A stretch of DNA of 64,000 nucleotides from Lactuca virosa (lineage: Eukaryota > Streptophyta > Magnoliopsida > Asterales > Asteraceae): positions 363,820,698 through 363,884,697 of the forward strand of contig CAKMRJ010000001.1 in assembly GCA_928212115.1 (NCBI GenBank). The letters are read 5' to 3'. Position numbers and translations under genes: made by a program. Position 1 is the first letter of the stretch. Each line of letters begins with the position of its first letter. The notes beneath the pieces are model-generated. The model ran no database searches, was not told the origin of the DNA, and saw nothing but the letters and a program-made list of their open reading frames with translations. Of the stretch, positions 34,917 through 46,371 are shown one piece after another.

Positions 34917-35255
34917 TCAATGGAAAATTTTAGGTACCCAAGGCTTTTTGGGTCCTTGGAAATTAGATTTCAATTTCGAATGTAATGAAGAACTTTTAAC
35001 CCAATCACAAACTTTTGTTTTGAGACTATCAATTAAGTTCACTTCTTCATTTAAAGGAATCGAAACATAAGATTTTGATGGTTTTGAATGTTCACTGACA
35101 TCACCCTTCGAATTCTGAGTTTGTGAATGAACATTCTTTGCTTTTATAACTGGTTTCCATGCTTTAACTGATATGTTCGAATCCTTAGACGATGAACTGC
35201 CATTTGATGAATTATTCATATACTTTTCATTTGATGAATTGTTCGAATCCTTAGG
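34917..35255 (-). pseudogene. C-terminal end of a Copia gag, truncated
   Basis: On the minus strand the frame ends in GPKKPWVPKIFH just before pol. This parallels KQIWVPKSA at the end of the plus-strand gag. Ser/Asn-rich repeats (SSNEKYMNNSSNGSSSS) precede it. It stops at 35255 where the Copia LTR tail begins, so most of gag and the 5' LTR are gone. TTCGAATCCTTAG occurs at 35178 and again at the junction. Confidence 0.75.
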
Positions 35256-35300
35256 GTTGCATGTGCACCATAGGAGTGTTATAGTGCTCAAAACCCAACA
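35256..35300 (+). mobile_element. Last 45 bp of the 3' LTR of gag-only Copia copy 1
   Basis: AGGGTTGCATGTGCACCATA and onward to AAACCCAACA match 18286-18331 almost base for base. AAAAC follows, equal to the bases before 17555. Confidence 0.92.
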
Positions 35301-35305
35301 AAAAC

Positions 35306-35671
35306 ACCCAATGATTCATTAAATGATTTGGCAATAAGTCATATAAGTTGAAGCATATTATCAATCAATTTGAGCTCTTAACCCTTTCAATAGAGTGTTT
35401 ATAAGCATTTGGAGTGTAATGATGGAATTGAGGATTCCATAGATATTAAACTCTTAAAATGAGATTGGTTGTGGTTTTATGTTCTTAACGTCACTCTTAT
35501 GAGTGTTCAATAAGTTGGGAACAAACTATGTGGGTTTTAGAATGTTCAATTGCAAGATAGACTAATTAACCTTTCTTTTACAACTTGAGATCATTATGTT
35601 CATAAAGAGTTTAATGAGCACTTAATGAATCAAATGGGTTTTTTTAGATGATAAAACACCTCCTAATCATG
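35306..35671. other. Unassigned flank
   Basis: Continues the sequence interrupted at 17550. No gene was seen. Confidence 0.4.
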
Positions 35672-36952
35672 TGTGAGAACCTATACAAGTGGTACAAAGT
35701 GAATTGGAATGTGGCTTCAATGGTTATGTAAAGTAGAGTACCATATTGACAAAAATCACATTGTGTGTGCAGACTCATTACACGGGCCGTGTAATCATTA
35801 CGCGAGCTCCTTACACAGCCATGGAATGGAAAGGAAAACCATTACATGGACCGTGTTTCATTCTGAATAATGCCACATATTTTTTCGTAACTTTTGCATA
35901 CAGACTCGGAATTACGCGTAGTTTTCGCCAACGTTCATAGTTATTCATAAGGAAAGAGTCGAATAAATAAAACTTAGTAACAGAAACATTGAGGGGTATT
36001 TTGGTAATTTTAATTACTTATTTCCATATTTTATAGGTAGTGTTTGAAGAGCAGTTCTTTAAGGAAAAGAACTAGAAGAGGACTAGATAATCTATATATG
36101 ATTGAGGTGAGTACATGTTGGCATTTTCCCACTTTGTGGTACATGGAAAAATGATTTTATGATAACGAAATACCAATGCTTTGATATATGAAACATTTTG
36201 AAATGAATGTGTTAAATATTTTTGAAAGAAATGTTTTGAAAGAATGTCTGGAAAGCAAGAATGTTTTTGTAAGAAAAGAACGTTTTGAAAGAACGAATGT
36301 TTTGATAACGTGTTGAAATGTTTTGAAATATAGATGCTTTACTTTTTGAAATGAGTATTTTGATACTAATGTATGAAATGTTTAAATCATGTAAAGTAAT
36401 GATATGAAACGAAAACTAATGACAAGAATTGGAAAGTAATGACAAGAATTAGAAAGTAATGACAAGATTATATTGGTCGATCCATGATGTCCCCGTAACG
36501 GGATATAGAGGAATCTATAGGGGTGGCGCCTCCCCTTCACGAGATAGATGTCCTAACGGAAATTATGCCTTAGTAGACTAATTTTGTTCTTTCCACCTTG
36601 GTATAGACTTAGGGATATTGCTAGGCCCTAAGTATAAAAATGGCAACGGTTCAACACCGGAATTATCCCTTAATGAAAGAAAAAACGGAATGTGAAAAGA
36701 AATATATTTTGAATTAAGTTATGACTAATGGAATGTTAAGAGATAGAGAAATGAGTGGAACTTGTTAAGTTCATTATTAATTGTATTGATACAATTCTTA
36801 TTTGTTTTCTATGGTTGTATTGATGCTTAATGGTAACGCCGTTTAATTGTAAATGTTTTTGTGGGACCAAGATTTTATTAAATGCGGGTTAATTCCCAAA
36901 AAGATTTTATAAACATAGCTTTGAAAAAGTTTAAATTTTTTGAGGTATTACA
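35672..36952 (+). mobile_element. Probable Gypsy LTR remnant
   Basis: It ends TTTTTTGAGGTATTACA at 36952 in a context like other Gypsy LTR ends here. It holds a perfect palindrome TTACACGGGCCGTGTAA near 35774 and degenerate copies of it to about 35855. AACGGGATATAGAGG and GGTATAGACTTAGGGATATT resemble minisatellite segments of the other LTRs. The start near TGTGAGAACC is a guess and no target duplication was found. Confidence 0.4.
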
Positions 36953-37004
36953 TAAGCATCCGCTGATTGGACGAAAGCCTTGTTCTTCATGGCACTATAA
37001 CCAT

Positions 37005-37204
37005 TAGGGGTGAGCATAATAACCAAAACCGAATTAACCGATTTAATCGAACCATAATAAACTAACCATTTTAAAAATCGACGGTTCGGTTTCTAACTTC
37101 TGCTAATCAATAACTAACGGTTCAGTTATGGTCTTATGGGTTAACCGAACCATTATTAACCAAAGCACTAACTTTATATTTAAATATATAAAAATTATAG
37201 ATTA
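37005..37204. mobile_element. hAT-like element end, cut by an LTR
   Basis: TAGGGGTGAGCATAA is a common hAT terminus, followed by repeated AACCGAA/TTCGGTT words. The element is cut at 37204 by the LTR that starts at 37205, and its other end was not found. Confidence 0.45.
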
Positions 37205-38532
37205 TGTTTCACACCCTGACCAACGGCGGAAACGTCGGGGTTGCGACGTAAACGTTGGATCACAGTTATCAACACATATTTAATAATACAATGATTTATA
37301 TAACATTACATTCTTCCATGGAGCAAGTACGAAGCGTTACATTGTTTAATAAATCGAAAAGCAATAGATACTAATACAAGTTAAACAAAGCGAAAGAAAA
37401 ATGAACAAAAGGCCTATCAATTTGGCCAAACATTTATAACAAGGAAATAAATCCTTCATAACACATAGAGTGTGTTCTTAAGTACCTGAAGATACATACG
37501 TTTAAAACAATATGTCAACAATAATGTTGGTGAGTTTTACATGTTTTGACTCAGTGTGTTTTTATAATAAAAAGTGTATTTAAACTAATGAATTATAAAA
37601 GTATAAAATGTAACTTGTTTACACTTGTAATCACATACGAGTAACGGAGTTTGGTTTATCAATTATAACTTATTAAACAAAATCTATAATTAAATAAGTG
37701 TGTCATGTTGAATCTTTATAAAATATTAATTGTATAATAACCATTCAACACTTAACCATTTGAATAAATCATTCTCATTTTATTCCTGCACATTCTAGAA
37801 TGAATTTTTGGGTTCTAATATGAGCCTATAACCGAACTACGGACGAGAAAGCATCTGAAGAGCATAGTGAATAGATGTGACGCGATCATCACCAACGCTT
37901 CATCAACTTCATGAAATAAGAATAGAATCAACAATTACTCTTGTTCTGACTCGTTAGATGAATGTTGTAGCTAGAAACCACAGGCGAGGGCTATCAACCC
38001 TACAGAACTATACCAATAGGTTCCACGTTCCTTACGGATTAAAGGTTACATCACAGAGGGTTTTTACTAAGATTTATGTACTTATTGGATGAAGTATATC
38101 TCATATAGTATGTCTTGTCACTAACAAGTCTAGAATTGTGTGTGTGTGTGTGTGTGTTTAAATCCCAAACTTTTATAAAACGTTTAATTGACTAACTAGT
38201 TCAAATCGTTTAATAAAAAGGGTATCAAGCTTTAAAGTTTAAAGTGTAGAATTTTCTATACTTAGAGTTTTAAGTTTCGTAACAACATTTTTCGACGAAA
38301 ATTGGGCAGCATAACGGTTGCGTTTTGAATAAAACCAGATTTCAAACAATGTGAAATCAACCAATAAATACAGAATTTGAAACACAAATATACAAATAAA
38401 GTAGTTACTAAACCGAAACCATAATAAACTCACTTTTACCATATTTTGTTCCAAATGAAGTTAAATAAATTTTGTTCACAAAATTGTGTCTTTGAATCAT
38501 TTATATATATAGTCTACATTATTTTGACAAAA

Positions 38533-38536
<4 letters not shown>

Positions 38537-38584
<48 letters not shown>

Positions 38585-38594
38585 TATATATATA
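38537..38594. repeat. (TA)n tract before the MITE
   Basis: Nearly pure TA to 38594, then GAGAGA. Confidence 0.93.
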
Positions 38595-38605
38595 GAGAGA
38601 GAGAG

Positions 38606-39146
38606 AGGTTCAAATGTTTCTCACATCTATTGTGTGCTAGAATGCACCAATAAGAATTTAGTAAATGATATCCATAATTATATGTATATTAAATGATATC
38701 CATAATTATAATTCCAATTTTATGGAAACTAATTAAATTTGTCATTAATGTCAGCAATAATATTCTTTCAGAATGAGTTCGTATCTAGAAGGTTGACATT
38801 TTATTCTAGAAGAATGAGACTGTATTCTAGTAGAATAGACTCTCGTTCTTCATATTCTATGCAATTTTATTGTATTTTTAAGTGAATGTGTCCTGAAACA
38901 AAACACGAATCCATACATAAAAACCTAGATGCGAATTCATTCTAAAAGAATGTTATTGATGACATTAATGATGAATTTAATTAGTTTGTATAAAAAGAGA
39001 ATTATAATTATGGATATCATTTAATATACATACAATTATGGAAATATTTTATTATCTATCTTTATTTAAGTAAATAATTATTTAATTTTACTAAATTCCT
39101 CTTGGTGCATTCTAGCACACAATAAATGTGAAAACACATTAACCTA
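38606..39146. mobile_element. MITE between two (TA)n tracts
   Basis: AGGTTCAAATGTTTCTCACA and the inverted right end TAGGTTAATGTGTTTTCACA open long terminal inverted repeats (about 60 bp). They share ATTGTGTGCTAGAATGCACC, and more inverted similarity lies inside (GATATCCATAATTATA). It is 541 bp, has no genes, and is flanked on both sides by TA tracts, as in rice Micron-type elements. Confidence 0.78.
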
Positions 39147-39149
39147 GCC

Positions 39150-39189
39150 CTATAATATATATATAGATATATATATATATAATATATAT

Positions 39190-39224
<35 letters not shown>

Positions 39225-39323
39225 AACATTTATGGACATGTTTTTATATAAAACCTAGTCTTTTGTGTCTAAGGTCTATATACTTATACAATCACATTTT
39301 GCATAGAAATCATATAAATGAAC

Positions 39324-39364
<41 letters not shown>
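39150..39364. repeat. (TA)n tracts after the MITE
   Basis: Interrupted TA tracts at about 39150-39221 and 39328-39362. Confidence 0.92.
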
Positions 39365-39368
<4 letters not shown>

Positions 39369-40114
39369 TCTATATATGATTAAAATTGTTATTTGTCTAA
39401 CAACTTACTAACTAACATTTTATGACATATAATGTACATAAAATGTCATGAATCTTATACATTTGATTTCTAACATTTTTACTAGCATTTTAACATATCA
39501 CTTATGTATATTTAATCCAAATAATCACAACAAAATTTTCAATAAACTAGATATATACACACATCATGATATGAACACATGATAGCAACAAACATCATAA
39601 GAGCAAGACGTGTATGTATCTTCCCCCAAAAATCATAAAAACATAAAACGGGGCCTTAAAGATTCACCCTAGATGTGTGTTTTTTGTGTTAGACTCAAAG
39701 ATTGACTCGGTTTCGCAAAACTTTACGTGAGAACTCGAAAATCACCACTTCTTGAGCTAAAACAAACCACCGGGACTGTTTTGATCTAGAACAAAGGGAG
39801 GGGTTGTTTTGGTCAAATAGTGAAAACGAGAGGTGATGGATGGTGGCTTTGAGGTTGTTGGACAGTGGGTGAAAAGGGGAAGCATCATCGGTGCTTGCCT
39901 AGTTGAGGAAGGAAGAACGGAGGCAACAAGGGCTGTCGTCGATTGTGGCGGCGAGGAGGTTGCTCTGGCGGCTTCCACGACTGTTCTTTTCTGTTGCAGC
40001 AACAAAGCACGAAGGTAAGGAGGAGCAAAGCAGCAAAGAATTAAGGGGGTGTTTGGATGTTGTGGTGATCGGAAAGAAGAAGAAAAACAAGAAAGGGAGA
40101 GATGGGGGAGAAAA

Positions 40115-40117
<3 letters not shown>

Positions 40118-40165
<48 letters not shown>
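40118..40165. repeat. (GA)n microsatellite
   Basis: About 20 GA units. The Arg-Glu and Ser-Leu frames over it are artefacts. Confidence 0.95.
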
Positions 40166-40171
<6 letters not shown>

Positions 40172-41278
40172 CACACAGAGAGAGATTGTTTTCTTCTTGA
40201 CTACCGGAAGAACAACACCTCCAATGGAGGTGATCTTGGTCGAAAATGGAGAAGAAAGGGAGAGATGTGGGTAAAGAGTGTAAGCAATCTAGGAGGAATG
40301 ATTGGACACTTAAAGTCCTTTTGCATGTAATTTGAGTTAGGATTACAAGTAATATGTCTAACGCCCACATATTCGGGCTAATCAATTTAGAGACAATAAG
40401 CGTTAAAATTGACTTTTTGATAGAAGATTATTTAGGATATATAATCTTAAGAAAAGTTATAGTATATGTCAGAAGGATTTCATACATATAAACAACGTTG
40501 AAATCCGACTTATAACGAAGAAGTTATGACCTGTTGAAGTTTATCGAATAAACCGGCACGGCTCTACGTATCGTAAAAAGTAAATTCTTGAAAAATTACT
40601 TTTTGGCCTTAGTAATCTAAATGAAATTCGTAGTATTCATTAAACCGAGAGCATGCATATAGAGAACGTCCAAATCTGACTTCATTAGAGGAAGTTATGA
40701 GTTTTTTTTAAGATATAGCATATCAGTGTACAACTCGGAAATCGAATATTAGATCGGTCGATTTTTAGCCAAAACAATCTAAACAAGAATTGAAGATATC
40801 GTTAATAGGAGCTCAACGATAAAAAGATAGCCGAAAATGGAACTCGTATGCGAAAGAATTGGACGAAACTTAGTCCCTACTCTTCGAGCGTGATGACTAC
40901 GATACAGATTTGTAATTCTGAGATAGAATGAGAATTAGCCGATGGAGACTAAATGATAGTTGTAGTACTCGGAAATACCTACGTGTGGATATAAAGAACA
41001 TAGATAACGGAGCTCGTACGCAAAAGATACGGACAAAACTTACGGCCTACTCTATGATCAAACCCCTATAAATAGAGGATGAATTCTTCATATGTCCTTA
41101 CTCCATTCCTCTAAACTCTCTCTAGAATCCTTCTTTCTTTCTTGTTCGGTTTCTCCTAGTTTTAGGGTGCGATAGAGAAACTCTGAGTCGTCAAAAATCC
41201 AACGAAAGATGTTTTTAGAGTTGGAGTTATGCCCGCGCAATTTCCCGGTTTTCGATAAAAGCCCTGTAAGTTAAGCTA

Positions 41279-44152
41279 TGTAACAAATCGTAATTTGAAA
41301 CCTATGTAATAGTTTAGGTCAATGTATAGTTCTTTTTATAATAATAAAGAGAAATTTTAGCATAATGTGCATATTTACATAATTGACCCTCAAAAATAAA
41401 TTATTTAGCAATCTCGATTGGGATGAACCAAGTGATGGAGATTGTAACAAGGTTTCCAAAAACATAAAGAACACTAAAATCCGAGTTATAACGAAGAAGT
41501 TATGATCAATCGAAAATCCGCGACAAAACCAACAAAACACTGTTCAGTGTAAAAAACTGAATTTTTGATAAAAAGGCTTTTTAGCCTTAACAATCTAAAT
41601 GAAAGTTGTAGTTTATGTTAAACCGAGAACTTTCATAAAAAGAACGGAAAAATCTGACTTCGTATGAGGAAGTTATGATTTTTCTAAGTTTCAGTATAGC
41701 AGTGTACAACTAAAAACTCGAAATAAAGATCGAGCGATTTTTAGCCGACACAACCTAAACGAGAATTGAAGGTCTCGTCGGTAGTAGTACAACGGTAAAA
41801 AGACAGACGAAAACGGACGTCGGATGAAGAAGTTATGAATTTTTAACGGATTCCCGTCCCCGGTCTGTTTAAAATAATAATATTAAAGATAAAGTCAAAA
41901 TTATCCGACGAAGTCTAAACGAACGTCGTAGAGTATGATTTTACCTACGCGTTCATATAAAGAACGCCAAAAACGGAGCTCATATGCGAAAGTTATGATT
42001 TTCGCAAGTTTGGCACAAAAATAAAGAAAAAATGGGAAAAACCGGGCAATTTCGCATACCACGTCACCCTCGCACGTGGCAGCTGCTGAGTGGACCGAAC
42101 CCATGCGTGGCACTTCCTGATTGGACCGCAGCTGAGGTCCACTTAGAAGCGAACAGCTTCGCAGGAGATGCCCCGAAGACACCCCTCGCACACACCTCAG
42201 ACCCTCCCCTTCGCACGTGTCTCCTTCCCATTGGACCGAGGGTTGGTCCAATCCGAGCCACCCAGCAGCGAGCCTCCGGTCCGAAGAAGCCCCCTCGCCT
42301 CGCCACCTGTCCGACGTGTATCACCTTCGCACAGCTTCGGGTCCGAACCTTCGGACTATATATAGCATGCGAGGTTCTGGATTTTTTACACTTTTTCACC
42401 CCAAAAATCATTCTCTTTCACATTTTCCACTCCCCTAAGCTCATATGCAACCCCTAAAGCCCCGGTATCAAGTCTCGAACCCTAAGCAAGCCTCGAAGCC
42501 TCGAGATTCCCGAGAAGTAACCTCTCTCCTGTCGAACCTCTGCCCAATTTGAGCCGGTTTCTCGACAAATAAACTCCTTTTCGTGAAACGAAACTCTGTC
42601 CGGTTCACCATCTATCAAGTGAGTTCATACCCCCGTATTTTCATAATTTCTACTGTTTTAAGGGGGGAATACAAGCATAACACAAGAACTTTGTGTTATA
42701 AAATCATGATTCAAATCATGATAAAATAACATTAAATTATCTAAAAAATACTCAACACATCAAACTCTTTATAATCTTATATTTTTCCCCAAAATTCATA
42801 TTTGTATATATATATGTATATAAATAAGATTTAAAAGGCTTAGGACTGATAACTCATTCTGGGTCCTTTTCCTTGTTTGGATGTGGGCTTAAAGTACCGG
42901 TTACTTGTCCGAGTGTCGTTTAAATTTTACTTATATAAAATTGTATATGTATATAAATATAATAGTTATTTCATCAGTTTAACTACCTTTGTAACATGCT
43001 GAGCAAGGGATTACATGCAAACATGGTTAAATACACAATCAGGGAGTACTTATAAATTATAATAGGTATAATTTATACATAGAACAATAATTCATGATAC
43101 AAGTATACTAGAATACACAAGAAACTAGGGTTTTGATACAGAACAAATCCAGGTTTACACTTATCAAATACATGTTTGGAAAATACTAATTCAAGGACAT
43201 ACTGTCAATCATTATTTCAGAATGATTGGGTTTTGATTCAAAGAATATACTGTCAATCATTATTTCAGAATGACTGAGTTTTCAAACTAATATACATGTA
43301 ACGTTTATATGCTTTTTATGAGACACTAGATTCAGGTTGTTTAATTCATTTTAGACAACATAGAAAAGTCCTGACATTATAACCAGAATCTCCAGCCGGG
43401 GATCGAAACAAGCGTGTGTAGATCTATATCGGGATTGACAAACCCGCACTCAGGCTGCTAGATACAGTTAGATGAGTGGCAATTGTTATCACCAGTTTAA
43501 ACGCCCACAAAGCGTTTGTTTCAGGCCATCAGACATAGTATGGTTATAATAACTCATTAAAAAGATATTAACAATACGTTAGTGTATAAATAATTAAACG
43601 AAAGTACACCTTCAAAGTACTAGTTTACAGAATACAAAATACAAAGATTCAATACAGTTTTCAACAACAGCTGGTGGAGCCAGGCACACTCTCAGTTACA
43701 AGTTTTCATAAGTAATACAAATACAAAACATTAATACACAAAGAAGGGTTTTATGGGAATAAAACTACTTTTCATATACAAACAGAAAATATAGGATTTT
43801 CTGGAACAGTTTTTACATATACAAGATACAAAGATACTCTTTCAAACATAAACATTTATGCACTCACTCAACTTTATGTTGATACTCTCTTTTCAAATTA
43901 CTTGTATTCTCAGGGAAATAATACACAGGTACTCCCCGAGCTTTTGAGAAGATGGAGCTTTGTTGAGTCATATATTCTTTTGTATAACTATATTTTGGTT
44001 CAATATACAATGATTGAACACATGTAAATATTTATATTTTTTTAAATACAATGGTTGTTTCTACTTTGATTACTATGATGCATGTGTTGTGATACTACAA
44101 TTCAAGTCCTACACCCCCAGACGTTTCCGCCGTCTGGTTTGGGGGTGTGACA
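41279..44152 (+). mobile_element. LTR of the nested Gypsy element
   Basis: TGTAACAAATCG to GGGGGTGTGACA, 2874 bp. TATA box CTATATATAGCATG is at about 42355. Its early part shares sentences such as TTAACAATCTAAATGAAAG with the host LTR, so the families are related. It closes with a strong inverted repeat, ACACCCCCAGACG against CGTCTGG...GGGGGTGT (44111-44149). Confidence 0.78.
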
Positions 44153-44155
44153 GAT

Positions 44156-44168
44156 TGGTATCAGAGCA
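44156..44168 (+). other. Primer-binding site (initiator Met tRNA type)
   Basis: TGGTATCAGAGCA lies three bases after the LTR end. Confidence 0.9.
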
Positions 44169-44612
44169 TTGTTTATAGTGAACTTAGTATATCAATCAAT
44201 AAAAGATATACAAACTATAAATACATCGGGGCAAGGAGCTCTGACTACAAGTATACTTTTAAAGATTTAAGTATTTTTATAAGAAGTATACTAACACTCA
44301 CAAGTAAAAGTATCACAGTCATAAGAGCACACTCATACTTACAAGTATAATATCACAATCATAAGAACTTAAAAGTATTTGGATGTTGATCACTATAGTC
44401 AAACCTGAGAAGTTATGTAATCATATCTGGAATTAATATAGCCTGATCAACTATATTGATTTGAGATATGACCAACATGTGTTTGGGAGTGATAGTAGTG
44501 TTGAGACATGTCTAAAACTTACCATACATATTCAGAAGAATTATAGAACAGAATACAAAGATTAAAATACTATGGAGAGTATTTTACTAATCTTATTTCT
44601 AATACAGAACCT

Positions 44613-45194
44613 ATGGCTGCACCTAATTTACCGGGAGACCCCTACAATCTTCAGAATGCAGGCTGGATCACAGACTCAGACGAAGAACCCTTTGAGGACA
44701 GCGAGTCAAGTGGTACGGATACAGAGCCACAAGTCTGCAACCTTGGGGAGCGTCCCCAGAGGCAAGAGGACGCAAAACCAATACCTGAGTGGGGCCAATA
44801 CATAAACCATTGGAGTCGACAAGACGGCCAACGCCCTCCATACGGAATGGCACGAGGTTTCTATAATGTATCTAGAGGAGGAACTACTGACAGAGCTCTT
44901 CCAGTTATAGTAAACCGAATAGCCCGGCAGTTCGATCAATCAAGGATGTCGATCAATCGAATCCTAGAGGTGAATGCGGTTGCGCAGGCAAACACTGCAG
45001 ATATCCTTCGTCTTGACGAGATGCAAGATGACACCCAGCACCATACTGAAGCCCTTCAAAGGCAACTTTGTGATGCTGAATCAGAGATCAGAGAACTAAG
45101 GGAGCAACAAGCTGCCCAAGAAAGGCGTTGGAAAGCGCAAGACGAAGCAGAACCTAGCAATCGTCGTAGAAACCGTCGCAATGTTTTATTGTAG
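44613..45194 (+). CDS. Gag-like N-terminal protein of the nested Gypsy element
   Basis: An uninterrupted frame of 193 codons starts about 445 bases after the primer site, where gag is expected. It begins MAAPNLPGDPYNLQ, is acidic at first (DSDEEPFEDSESS), contains RALPVIVNRIARQFDQSR, then a coiled coil (about residues 135-175, EALQRQLCDAESEIRELREQ), and ends basic (RRRNRRN). There is no zinc knuckle and no recognised domain. The last codons are close to the breakpoint at about 45195-45222, so the protein is probably truncated. It is the longest intact frame among the Gypsy parts of the window. Confidence 0.5.
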   Translation: MAAPNLPGDPYNLQNAGWITDSDEEPFEDSESSGTDTEPQVCNLGERPQRQEDAKPIPEWGQYINHWSRQDGQRPPYGMARGFYNVSRGGTTDRALPVIVNRIARQFDQSRMSINRILEVNAVAQANTADILRLDEMQDDTQHHTEALQRQLCDAESEIRELREQQAAQERRWKAQDEAEPSNRRRNRRNVLL

Positions 45195-45369
45195 GTTGAT
45201 TAAAGGCGTTGGAAAGGCAACTTTGACATGAAGTATGTAAAGAAACAAATTAACTATACTATTGTAGGTTGATTAAAGGAGATGTAAATCATTAGTGTAA
45301 ATGAACGTAAGGTCCGTTTATGCTTATGTTTTTGTATTGACGATGACATCTCAATGTTTTAATATAAAT

Positions 45370-45796
45370 CAGTGTTGTAAATATCTGCCTAGGCGGCGCC
45401 TAGACACTAGGTGGTCTGCAACTGATTACGATGACGGGTGCTTGGCAGAAATTGGTCAATATCGGTCAAACTCGGGCTAGGCGGTCCTTGGCGGGAAGAT
45501 TTTAAATTTTTCAAAATTTCAAATTTTCAAATATTACACCAAATTTTACAAAACTTCAAAACTTTAAAATTTTAATTATTCAAATTTTCAAATATTATAC
45601 CAAATATTTCAAAATTTCAAAATTTTAAATTTTAAATTTTCAAATACTATTTTTTCTTAGGATATATTAAGTTCTAAAATAGTTTTATTAGTAATTTATG
45701 GTCCCCGATTAATCCTCCAATTAATCCCCGCCAACCCGATTAATCGCTTGACCCAGTCGACCGCCGAGCTACCATCGAGCGATTTTTACAACCTTG
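45370..45796. mobile_element. hAT MITE with perfect 8-bp target duplication
   Basis: The ends CAGTGTTGTAAATAT and, inverted from the right, CAAGGTTGTAAAAAT are terminal inverted repeats. ATATAAAT flanks both sides (45362-45369 and 45797-45804). The 3' LTR shows the empty site near 50970. It carries CCTAGGCGGCGCCTAG, a palindrome common in such plant MITEs, and AT-rich ATTTTCAAAT repeats. 427 bp, no coding. Confidence 0.92.
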
Positions 45797-45956
45797 ATAT
45801 AAATAAAATACATTTCTTCGGAAATGCTTTGATAATATATTTATCATATTTGTGGGGTCAAATTCCACAATATTATTCTTCAAAAAGGATACTCTGATTT
45901 TAAAATAAGCGTAAATAAAACTTTTAAAACGACCGTGAATTTGGGGATGTCATAGT

Positions 45957-45969
45957 TGGTATCAGAGCA
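45957..45969 (+). other. Primer-binding site (initiator Met tRNA type)
   Basis: TGGTATCAGAGCA lies four bases after the LTR end. Confidence 0.92.
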
Positions 45970-46371
45970 TTAGATTAAGCGAACTAGGAGTAAGGATTTA
46001 TTTTTAGACTTAAACTTAGAATGCTAAGCGATGATTGTGAGATGAGTGTCTGCTATATTTAGGATGTATGCCTGAATAGACACGAGAACTAGCTTATTTA
46101 GGGGATATGCTTAAATTGCTTTTATGTGCTAAATGATTTATTCTATAATATGCCTTATATGCTTTATGATGCTATTGGATCTATGGTTTATTGCCGACCG
46201 GATCTGGAAATGTTATGTGTTCAGATATCTAAACGTTTAATTATGGTATTAGAACTGGCATATAACTTTTTGGAGTGATAAGGAGATTTATACGTCTGTT
46301 GTAAATAAAGCTTTCCCTATCTTAATTCTCGTCGTTGTACACTAAACATCTGCTAGAGTGTATAGATCGAA

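Larger units (their letters stand above)
17555..35300 (+). mobile_element. Gag-only Copia element (TR-GAG-like), copy 1, outer shell of a nest
   Basis: The outer ends are TATTGG (17555, expected TGTTGG with one change) and CCAACA (35300). The five bases AAAAC stand directly outside both ends (17550-17554 and 35301-35305), so one insertion event is still readable. Inside are the 5' LTR, a Met-tRNA primer site, a long leader, a short gag with intron and poly(A) signal, then two foreign Copia insertions (21116-35255), and finally only the last 45 bp of the 3' LTR. The gap between gag and 3' LTR has been lost. A sister copy starts at 59048. Confidence 0.85.
37205..40354 (-). mobile_element. Gypsy LTR, minus strand, interrupted
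   Basis: Read on the minus strand it ends CCCGACGTTTCCGCCGTTGG and AGGGTGTGAAACA, the same style as the LTR end at 44152. The element continues on the far side of the 40355-51122 insertion (from 51128). Its start was not found. It contains a MITE, several (TA)n tracts and a (GA)n tract. Confidence 0.6.
41279..45222 (+). mobile_element. Nested truncated Gypsy element
   Basis: It consists of a 5' LTR (41279-44152), a Met-tRNA primer site (44156-44168), a leader and the start of a gag-like frame; then it breaks off and the host LTR resumes. No 3' LTR is present. Confidence 0.72.
40355..45952 (+). mobile_element. 5' LTR of the gag-only Gypsy element, expanded by insertions
   Basis: It aligns with 48599-51122 at both ends: 40355-41278 with the first part, 45223-45369 and 45797-45952 with the last. 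TATA box CTATAAATAGAGG is at about 41067. The segment matching 49690-50737 is missing and replaced by the nested element at 41279-45222. The segment matching about 50785-50875 is also absent. It ends GGGGATGTCA. Confidence 0.82.

Noticed and set aside
39757..40385. Several overlapping frames of 90-139 codons on both strands
   Set aside because: They depend on the (GA)n tract and low-complexity LTR sequence, with no domain.
42032..42457. 141-codon frame and overlapping minus-strand frames
   Set aside because: They lie in the GC-rich promoter part of a Gypsy LTR, span its TATA box, and resemble no protein.
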